6,030 nt of DNA from an uncultured Bacilli bacterium (lineage in GTDB: Bacteria; Bacillota_I; Bacilli_A; RF39; UBA660): assembly GCA_948801035.1 (NCBI GenBank), contig CAQHJP010000036.1, forward strand, positions 1 through 6,030. The letters run 5' to 3'. Of the stretch, positions 1 through 5,569 are shown piece after piece. The position numbers and the translations under genes are program-made. The notes below the pieces were generated by a model that saw only the letters and a program-made list of their open reading frames with translations, was not told where the DNA came from and made no database searches. Positions within the stretch are counted from its first letter, which is position 1. The number at the start of each line of letters is the position of its first letter.

Positions 1-1
1 A

Positions 2-568
2 GTATCAAAGTGTCCTTGTTTTATTAATAAAAATACAGAACTTATAACTTGTAATCAAATAAAAAATGATATGAAAAAACATAATACTTTAGAAGATTAT
101 GAGGATTATATTAAGGTTTTAGAGGAAAATGGAATTAAAGATGCTAGAATTAAATTAGAAAATATGTATATACTAGATTTTTTAATTTTGAATGAAGATA
201 GACATTTAAATAATTTTGGTATAATTAGGGATGCCAATACTTTAAAGTGGTTAGATGTGGCACCTATATTTGATAATGGACAAAGTCTTAATATTGAATA
301 TTACGATGAAGAAGAATTATATATTTCAGGTGAGGGAAGATTATTTTATGAAGTTAAACCTTTTGATGAAATAATAAAAGTAGTTAAAAATTTAAAACGA
401 ATTGATATAAACAAATTAGATGGAATTGTAAAGTGGTTTGATGAGTTACTTCATAAATATCAACATCTAACTCATTTTTCAGACACAAAAATTAATAAAT
501 TGTGTACATTATTATTAAGTAGAATAAATAAATTGAAAAGAATCATTGAATCAAATAGTAAAGTATAG
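2..568 (+). CDS. HipA-like Ser/Thr kinase C-terminal domain protein (5' end outside window)
   Basis: The reading frame is open from base 2, so the Met at 71 is probably internal. The 23 residues before it (VSKCPCF, then TELITC) also fit the family, which from memory has a C-x-x-FI and TEL stretch at this place. Counting from that Met, the HipA-type catalytic loop NEDRHLNNFG lies at residues 41-50, with D43 as the likely catalytic Asp and N48 as metal ligand. The second metal-binding motif, APIFDNGQSL, lies at 64-73, with D68 matching the DFG-like Asp. The rest is a helical C-terminal lobe ending in a Lys-rich helix. HipA kinases phosphorylate protein substrates (glutamyl-tRNA synthetase for E. 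coli HipA); the substrate here is unknown. Shorter HipA-like proteins with this DRHxNNFG signature are common in Clostridia, often without a HipB partner. No antitoxin gene is visible downstream; upstream cannot be seen. No clear terminator follows the stop codon. Confidence 0.82.
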   Translation, partial: VSKCPCFINKNTELITCNQIKNDMKKHNTLEDYEDYIKVLEENGIKDARIKLENMYILDFLILNEDRHLNNFGIIRDANTLKWLDVAPIFDNGQSLNIEYYDEEELYISGEGRLFYEVKPFDEIIKVVKNLKRIDINKLDGIVKWFDELLHKYQHLTHFSDTKINKLCTLLLSRINKLKRIIESNSKV

Positions 569-577
569 ATAATATAT

Positions 578-606
578 TTGCTATTTTAAAAATTTTATTA
601 TATAAT
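578..606 (+). promoter_or_regulatory. Sigma-A-type promoter of first lipoprotein gene
   Basis: The -35 box is TTGCTA (578-583, 4 of 6 matches to TTGACA). A 17-base spacer separates it from a perfect -10 box, TATAAT (601-606). The predicted start of transcription, about 613, falls at the first base of the SD, giving a leader of only about 10 bases. The -10 region is part of a block repeated before the second lipoprotein gene. Confidence 0.65.
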
Positions 607-694
607 TATAGTGGAGGTAAGTATGAAGAAAATATTATTTTGTTTATTAGCACTTTTTATGATAACAGGATGTGATTTGTTTAACAGATCAGAA
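590..694 (+). repeat. Direct repeat copy 1: promoter/SD/signal-peptide cassette
   Basis: This block aligns with 1536-1641. The non-coding part (590-622) matches with about 6 substitutions and a one-base gap. The first 24 codons (623-694) differ at only 3 of 72 bases, and even synonymous codon choices are kept. Similarity falls sharply after codon 24, where the genes enter their mature regions. Confidence 0.8.
613..618 (+). promoter_or_regulatory. Shine-Dalgarno GGAGGT that fixes the start at 623
   Basis: GGAGGT lies 4 bases before ATG 623. An in-frame GTG at 611 would place the SD inside the coding region and add four residues (MEVS) with no SD of its own. The second lipoprotein gene has the same arrangement (AGGAGGT, AAAT, ATG), which supports ATG 623 as the true start. 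Confidence 0.85.
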
Positions 695-1459
695 AAAGAT
701 AGTACACCAAGTACTGGAACAAGTGGTTCACAAACTAGTCAAACAGGCACTAGCCAAAGTGGTAATAACCCAGGAAGTACTACAACTAATCCAACAGTAG
801 ATTATAAAACATATGTAAAAGCAGGTGGGGAATATGCTACAACAATAGAAAAGACTATAACACTTACTAATGGAACACATAAAATAGCTTATGTTTATTC
901 TAAAGATTATTGTAAAAACGATAGTGAAGGTTGCGCAACAGCATATGTTACTATACTTATGGATAATAATGTAATTGCACGTGATGTTCTTGCTTATGCT
1001 ACTGATTATTCTGGCGTGGAAGCTAAAAAATATTTAGATGAAGCTTTTAGTAAAAAGGAAGAAGGATTCCCAAAAGATTCTGATTTTACTTTTTTACCTA
1101 ATAGCAATGGAACTTTTGTTTTAAAATTTACTAGTGCGGGGCCATTTTCAGAAACAACTTATATATATGTAATTTCAAATAATGGACAAGTTTTATTAAG
1201 AGATGAAGTAGATACTGGGTTTAGTTTAGAAACAACAATTAATGGTGTTTATACTACTTTAATGCCAAGCCATTATGTCATTAAAGATAATACAATATGT
1301 TTATTAAAGCGTGTTGATAAAACTAATTGCAGTATTACTGGATTATCAGTAGAAGCCTATAGTGTTTCAACAACAGGAGCTATAACACATAACTCTTATA
1401 AGCCTTCAGATTATTTTGGCGTAGATGCAAACAAAATCAAAGTAAGTGGTGGATGCTAA
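623..1459 (+). CDS. Secreted lipoprotein with Ser/Thr/Gly linker, unknown function (paralog 1)
   Basis: The 278-residue protein starts at ATG 623, chosen by the SD at 613-618 and by alignment with its paralog. MKK is followed by a hydrophobic stretch and the lipobox ITGC, so C17 should be lipidated after signal peptidase II cleavage, leaving the protein on the outer face of the membrane. Residues 26-59 are a low-complexity Ser/Thr/Gly/Gln/Asn linker, probably a flexible spacer through the wall. The mature domain (about 60-278) looks beta-rich, with stretches such as HKIAYVYS and TTYIYVISNNGQ. It has five cysteines, two pairs spaced 6-8 residues apart plus one as the last residue, which could form disulfides. 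I recognise no known domain. The downstream paralog shares the signal peptide almost exactly and the mature domain only loosely. The gene has its own promoter and terminator and is probably monocistronic. Confidence 0.88.
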   Translation: MKKILFCLLALFMITGCDLFNRSEKDSTPSTGTSGSQTSQTGTSQSGNNPGSTTTNPTVDYKTYVKAGGEYATTIEKTITLTNGTHKIAYVYSKDYCKNDSEGCATAYVTILMDNNVIARDVLAYATDYSGVEAKKYLDEAFSKKEEGFPKDSDFTFLPNSNGTFVLKFTSAGPFSETTYIYVISNNGQVLLRDEVDTGFSLETTINGVYTTLMPSHYVIKDNTICLLKRVDKTNCSITGLSVEAYSVSTTGAITHNSYKPSDYFGVDANKIKVSGGC

Positions 1460-1464
1460 AATTT

Positions 1465-1494
1465 AAGAATAATTTTCATAATTATTCTTTTTTT
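1465..1494 (+). terminator. Intrinsic terminator after first lipoprotein gene
   Basis: A perfect 10-bp stem, AAGAATAATT (1465-1474) with AATTATTCTT (1480-1489), encloses the 5-base loop TTCAT. It runs directly into a T-tract up to 1494. It starts 5 bases after the stop codon. Confidence 0.85.
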
Positions 1495-1523
1495 GTTTAA
1501 ATAAGTGTAAATTAAAAAAAATG

Positions 1524-1552
1524 TTTTATTACAATAAATTTTATGTTATAAT
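1524..1552 (+). promoter_or_regulatory. Extended -10 promoter of second lipoprotein gene
   Basis: TGTTATAAT (1544-1552) is a perfect -10 box with an upstream TGn extension. At the 17-base spacing the -35 position holds only TTTTAT (1524-1529), a weak match, which is consistent with an extended -10 promoter. The predicted transcription start, about 1559, is the first A of the SD AGGAGGT (1559-1565), so the leader would be about 11 bases, as for the first lipoprotein gene. Confidence 0.6.
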
Positions 1553-1641
1553 TTTAATAGGAGGTAAATATGAAAAAAATATTATTTTGTATATTAGCAC
1601 TTTTTATGATAACAGGATGTGATTTGTTTAACAAATCAGAA
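1536..1641 (+). repeat. Direct repeat copy 2: promoter/SD/signal-peptide cassette
   Basis: This is the partner of 590-694. It carries the -10 box, the SD (AGGAGGT) and the first 24 codons of the second lipoprotein gene, with 69 of 72 coding bases identical to copy 1. Confidence 0.8.
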
Positions 1642-2433
1642 GAAGAAAATCAAAAACCAAGTGGTAAGGTTGATAATTACGTACTTGAGGGTAGACAACT
1701 TTTAGCTGAAAAAACTGAAAATGTTACACTGAACGGTAAAAGCCATAAATTAACTTTTATATATTCATATGAATATAAAGAAAAAGAAAAAATATCTTGT
1801 GTAGGGGATGTCGAATTTTGTTATGTAGATAATCATTATATTTATAGAACGGTTTTATTTGATGATAATTATCTAACAAATGAATTAATTAACACAGCTT
1901 ATTATAAATTTGAAAATTGTGATATTAAATCTTCATATTGTGATAATATTAATAATTTTATTAATAAATTAAAATCTGGTGATAACAGTTTAATACAAGA
2001 ATCAAAAAACTTTGGTGTTATAAAAGATAATAAAACAGGTACAGAATATTTGGCTATTAAAAATATGGTATATACTGGAATTGATTATAATTCTGATAAA
2101 TTTAGTGTATATGTATTTGATGAAAATGGTAAATATGTATTCGATGAATATACTACTTCTGATACACAAATTACATATAAAGATGGCAAATATTTAAGTA
2201 ATGGTTTTTATACAGATTCTAAAGCAATAGATAGAATTATTATTGATAATAACAAAATAACAGTTCATAAACCATTTGAGGTAAAATGTTCATATAAAAC
2301 ATGTCCACTATCTGGTATATTTGAATATCAAATATCAGATGGCAAAGTAATAAAAAATATATTAGATTATCCTAATACAATTTCAGTAGCAGGAAGAGTT
2401 TATGATAATGTTAATGATTATGATTTGAATTAA
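1570..2433 (+). CDS. Secreted lipoprotein, unknown function (paralog 2)
   Basis: The 287-residue protein has ATG 1570 preceded by AGGAGGT at 4 bases. Its signal peptide is the same as in the upstream gene apart from one L-to-I change. The lipobox ITGC places the lipidated Cys at 17. Unlike its paralog it has almost no Ser/Thr linker: the folded domain starts soon after residue 32. The mature parts share layout rather than sequence: VTLNGKSHKLTFIYS matches ITLTNGTHKIAYVYS, SVYVFDENGKYVFDE matches the paralog's IYVISNNGQVLLRDE, and both have a Cys-containing segment near the C terminus. Six mature cysteines form three pairs (SCVGDVEFC, NCDIKSSYC, KCSYKTC). I see no enzyme motif. It was probably made by tandem duplication followed by divergence, and is probably a membrane-tethered surface protein. 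It is monocistronic, with its own terminator overlapping the stop codon. Confidence 0.88.
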   Translation: MKKILFCILALFMITGCDLFNKSEEENQKPSGKVDNYVLEGRQLLAEKTENVTLNGKSHKLTFIYSYEYKEKEKISCVGDVEFCYVDNHYIYRTVLFDDNYLTNELINTAYYKFENCDIKSSYCDNINNFINKLKSGDNSLIQESKNFGVIKDNKTGTEYLAIKNMVYTGIDYNSDKFSVYVFDENGKYVFDEYTTSDTQITYKDGKYLSNGFYTDSKAIDRIIIDNNKITVHKPFEVKCSYKTCPLSGIFEYQISDGKVIKNILDYPNTISVAGRVYDNVNDYDLN

Positions 2434-2459
2434 TTTTTAAAAATTAATTCTTTTTTTTT
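2427..2459 (+). terminator. Intrinsic terminator overlapping the stop of second lipoprotein gene
   Basis: Bases 2427-2450 are a perfect 24-base palindrome: GAATTAATTTTT followed by its reverse complement. Folded with a 4-base TTAA loop it gives a 10-bp stem closed by a G-C pair, followed by nine T (2451-2459). The stem contains the last codons and the TAA stop (2431-2433). Confidence 0.85.
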
Positions 2460-2480
2460 ATTTTAAAATCATAGTTATTA

Positions 2481-2509
2481 TTTACTTTTTTTTATAAATA
2501 TTGTATACT
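2481..2509 (+). promoter_or_regulatory. Sigma-A-type promoter of the large secreted protein gene
   Basis: TTTACT (2481-2486, 4 of 6) and TATACT (2504-2509, 5 of 6) are separated by 17 bases. The predicted start is near 2516, giving a leader of about 20 bases with the SD AAGGTG at 2525-2530. This promoter differs from the repeated lipoprotein cassette. Confidence 0.55.
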
Positions 2510-2535
2510 TTAATTATAGATAGTAAGGTGATAGT

Positions 2536-5511
2536 ATGAAACATATAAAATCTTTTGTTTTGGTATTAATGACAATTTTGATACCTATTAGTACAATTTA
2601 TGCAGCACCAATTGGAACAGGTGTTAAATGTGATGGGCAACCTGTAAATTATGATGCAGCTGGGAATGCCAATATATCTGCACATGATTACAATAGCTCA
2701 AATAATTTTTCCCTAGGAGTTAGACTTTCTTTTGTAAAATCAGATGGTACTTTAGTTCATAGTAAAGATTATTTATATCAATCATCAAGTGATTTATATA
2801 CACAATATGGATCTGGTTCCCCATGTAGTAAAGTACAATATGGAAATGGAACTTGTACTTATAATGATAACTGGTCTAAAACAAGTAATATGGCAAATTT
2901 AAGTGCACTTCAAAGCATATTTACTAGAAATGGTATAAGTGTTTCACTTTCGAGTCTTTTATCCCAAGGAGACTTATCAAAAATGTCCCTATTTAAAACG
3001 CTTTTAACTTCTCCAAATGCTAAAGCAAAATCATTTTTTAAATCTTTAGGAGTTGATATCGACAATGAAGAATATTATAAAAATGGTTCTTATGATTTAT
3101 TTTTAGTATGGGAACCACTTGGACAAATTAATTATAATGGATTAAAATTAATAGGAACATCTTATGAATTATCTACTATGGCTTCTAAAGAAAATGTTAA
3201 TTTTAACATAAATGGACAACCTTTTCATAATGGATACGACTTTGTTTACACTGCAACTGCTGCTAGTTTAGGACGTGCTGTTATTTTAGAAAATACTGAT
3301 ACATTTGGACTTTCCGTTGCAAAAAAATACAGTTCTTTTAGTGCAAATAGTTATTTTAATGGAGCTTTAAATAATTCATTTGTATGTAATGGGTGTGGTG
3401 CTAAAGCTACAAAGGATGTAGCTTTAGATCCCCATTCTGGTCTTGGAGTTGGTATTTTATGGCTAGATGAATTAACTATTGGTGGCAGTTGTGAAGATAT
3501 ATATAAATATTATGGTAAAACAACAATAAACACAGCTTTAAAAAATAATCAGGGATTTGACTTTTCTGCTTTTAATAATTCTAATAAAGCAGTTTTAAGC
3601 CAACTTAATATACTAGCTGTTACAGAAACATGGTATAGAGAAAATTGTTGCGAATTAGGTGAATGTGATGGCGGCGGTGGCGGCCAATATAATTGCTCAG
3701 TTCAATTTGAAGTACCTAATTGTGATGATGGAGGTTCTGTAATATATAAAGATGCTTCAAAGACTGATGGTACAAATGAGACTTACTGGCAAAATTGTGT
3801 TTTTAATGATAATGGAAATCATGATGACATGCCTGGTGCTTACAAAACTTCAAAAAATGGTGATTTAACATACTATGAAGATTCATTAGGTTCAGAATAT
3901 TGCCCTGTTTATTGTATTGAAGATGTAACAGCAACACTTGATTCAACTACTCCTACAGTACTTGCTGGAAATTATTTTACTTGGGGTGAAAGCAATGTAA
4001 CCTCATCAAGAACTTGTAGAACAAAAAAAGTTGACTGGGATAAGTTTCTTAGTGACTTAGAAGCTGCAAATAGGGAAGTAGTAAGGCAACAAGCTCAACA
4101 ACATTTACACGATTTAAACGAAGGTGGTTCGTGGATTGCTGGAAACGATAAATATGAAGATGATTGGGATGATTGTAAGGTACGTAATCCAAGAACTGGA
4201 GATTGTATAACTCCTGGTTCTAAATATGAATGTACAAATTATACATATTCGGGAACTGGCTCAACTACTGCAAGCGGCGCAGGTTTTACTGAATCTGCTA
4301 ATGTAGTCTTGACTAAATGTGAAAAATCAGAACCACAAGGCAACCCTGCAGCGGCTGGCGATGTTGATGCTGCCATTAAAAATGTTCAGACTATAATTGC
4401 AAAATTTAAAAAATGTTATGATTGGGATGCTAAAACAGTTTTAAATGATGAATCTACTGCAGATATACTTTATGATAGTAGTGAGTATTCGTATAGTGGC
4501 AAAATGAATAAAACTAATAGTTTGGACCCTAAAACAAATTTAAGTGAAAGCAAAGATACTAAGGTAAATGCGCTTAATGCTTGCTCAGGAACAAGTTGTA
4601 CTGGTGAGGATTTCGTTAAAGAAACATGGACTATCACGAGTGAAGGACAAAAAATAAGAGAATATAATATGACTGCCACTTCAACTTCAGATTTTAGAAT
4701 GCCAGAAGGTATTTATAATTATGTAATTAAGGCCAAACATGGGCATAATTCACTTTCTGTGATGAATACAGATTTATCAACTAATTATGTTAATTTAGGT
4801 TTTACAAATTTCCCAGTAGCTTTTAATGAGCCAATTGGTGTACATGATAATGGACTCCAAATAATGTATAGTTTACTTGGAAATAAAAATTCTAAGTCAT
4901 CTCAAACTATGGTTGATCAAATATTAGAAAGTAATAGTGATGATTATGGAAATTGGTCTTGTAAATATATAGTAGATTCTGGATTAATTTGTCCACCTGG
5001 TGATCCTGAGTGTCCAGGTGGTAAACCAGGCGGTAAAGGTGGAATTAATGTAATTTATAGAGAAATTGATTTAATTAGACCTTTCCCTGACATAGATGCT
5101 ACTAATAGAAGAACTGGTAGCAACTGGTGTGGACTTGATAAAAATGGAAATTCTTCTTGTGCATGGGATAATACTGTTGCAACACATGCTATTATGAATA
5201 ACAGGGGTGTTAGTGATTATGAAGTTTATAATAAAACTCCTATGTATACATTTATAATGACGCCTAGTGATATAATTGAAATAAGAAAATACAATAAAGA
5301 AAATGATTATACTGCATATGAAGGTGGATATGGTGCAAGTAAATATAATTTTACATGTTCTTCTGGTGCTGTTGGAAATAAAGCTTGTATAAGCGATTAT
5401 TTAACAGAACTTATGAAAATGATGGATACGTATAATTATGATGGTGCTTGCAAAGATGATAAAACAAGAGCATATACTGATATAGCTTCATTTGAAAATT
5501 GTAGATATTAA
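2536..5511 (+). CDS. Large Cys-rich secreted protein of unknown function (991 aa)
   Basis: ATG 2536 follows the SD AAGGTG at a normal distance. Residues 1-23 are a Sec signal peptide (basic MKHIK, hydrophobic core, IYA-A cleavage site). The mature protein of about 968 residues has 31 cysteines, many in pairs 3-10 residues apart (97/107, 284/287, 456/460, 547/557, 683/688, 819/826, 865/875, 941/951). Visible layout: N-terminal domain about 24-378; linker GGGGG at 379-383; Cys-rich middle 384-500 including the stretch YCPVYCIEDVTATL; predicted helix 500-528 starting DWDKF; region 541-690; beta-like segment about 700-815 with LGFTNFPVAF; Gly/Pro linker 820-836; C-terminal module 837-991 containing RPFPD, GSNWCG, NNRGV, YTFIMTP and IEIRKYN. 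No LPXTG, transmembrane tail, LysM or SLH anchor is seen, so it may be released or held by partner proteins. From memory, the middle and tail resemble large uncharacterised exported proteins of uncultured gut Firmicutes. No enzymatic function can be assigned; an adhesin or surface structural role is a guess. Confidence 0.88.
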   Translation: MKHIKSFVLVLMTILIPISTIYAAPIGTGVKCDGQPVNYDAAGNANISAHDYNSSNNFSLGVRLSFVKSDGTLVHSKDYLYQSSSDLYTQYGSGSPCSKVQYGNGTCTYNDNWSKTSNMANLSALQSIFTRNGISVSLSSLLSQGDLSKMSLFKTLLTSPNAKAKSFFKSLGVDIDNEEYYKNGSYDLFLVWEPLGQINYNGLKLIGTSYELSTMASKENVNFNINGQPFHNGYDFVYTATAASLGRAVILENTDTFGLSVAKKYSSFSANSYFNGALNNSFVCNGCGAKATKDVALDPHSGLGVGILWLDELTIGGSCEDIYKYYGKTTINTALKNNQGFDFSAFNNSNKAVLSQLNILAVTETWYRENCCELGECDGGGGGQYNCSVQFEVPNCDDGGSVIYKDASKTDGTNETYWQNCVFNDNGNHDDMPGAYKTSKNGDLTYYEDSLGSEYCPVYCIEDVTATLDSTTPTVLAGNYFTWGESNVTSSRTCRTKKVDWDKFLSDLEAANREVVRQQAQQHLHDLNEGGSWIAGNDKYEDDWDDCKVRNPRTGDCITPGSKYECTNYTYSGTGSTTASGAGFTESANVVLTKCEKSEPQGNPAAAGDVDAAIKNVQTIIAKFKKCYDWDAKTVLNDESTADILYDSSEYSYSGKMNKTNSLDPKTNLSESKDTKVNALNACSGTSCTGEDFVKETWTITSEGQKIREYNMTATSTSDFRMPEGIYNYVIKAKHGHNSLSVMNTDLSTNYVNLGFTNFPVAFNEPIGVHDNGLQIMYSLLGNKNSKSSQTMVDQILESNSDDYGNWSCKYIVDSGLICPPGDPECPGGKPGGKGGINVIYREIDLIRPFPDIDATNRRTGSNWCGLDKNGNSSCAWDNTVATHAIMNNRGVSDYEVYNKTPMYTFIMTPSDIIEIRKYNKENDYTAYEGGYGASKYNFTCSSGAVGNKACISDYLTELMKMMDTYNYDGACKDDKTRAYTDIASFENCRY

Positions 5512-5513
5512 AT

Positions 5514-5545
5514 AAACTTTCTAGAATATTTCTAGAGAGTTTTTT
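5514..5545 (+). terminator. Intrinsic terminator after the large secreted protein gene
   Basis: A 12-bp stem, AAACTTTCTAGA (5514-5525) with TCTAGAGAGTTT (5531-5542), has one G-U pair and encloses the 5-base loop ATATT. It merges into a run of six T (5540-5545). It begins 3 bases after the stop codon and separates this gene from the SpoIVFA-like gene. Confidence 0.85.
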
Positions 5546-5569
5546 AATATGATTTTATTAGGTGATAAA

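Noticed and set aside
71..73. ATG 71 as the true start of the HipA-like gene
   Set aside because: The frame is open to the window edge, the upstream residues fit the family, no SD precedes 71, and a start here would remove the ATP-binding lobe.
569..600. Possible terminator after the HipA-like gene (TTTTAAAAATTTTA)
   Set aside because: Only a very short A/T palindrome with no G-C pair and no clear T-tract; it is better explained as promoter spacer of the next gene.
611..622. GTG start giving MEVSMKK for the first lipoprotein
   Set aside because: The GTG overlaps the SD GGAGGT, has no SD of its own, and the paralog starts exactly at the position matching ATG 623.
4470..4679. Minus-strand open frame of 69 codons with hydrophobic residues
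   Set aside because: It lies wholly inside the large secreted-protein gene, has no convincing SD or promoter, and its hydrophobic look arises from the antisense of an AT-rich coding sequence.
4993..5043. Collagen-like repeat in the large protein (PPGDPECPGGKPGGKGG)
   Set aside because: Too short and not in regular Gly-X-Y triplets; more likely a flexible linker before the C-terminal module.
2536..5511. Cell-wall sorting signal, thioester or isopeptide domain in the large protein
   Set aside because: No LPXTG-type motif, no hydrophobic tail with basic end, and no motif I could tie to thioester domains.
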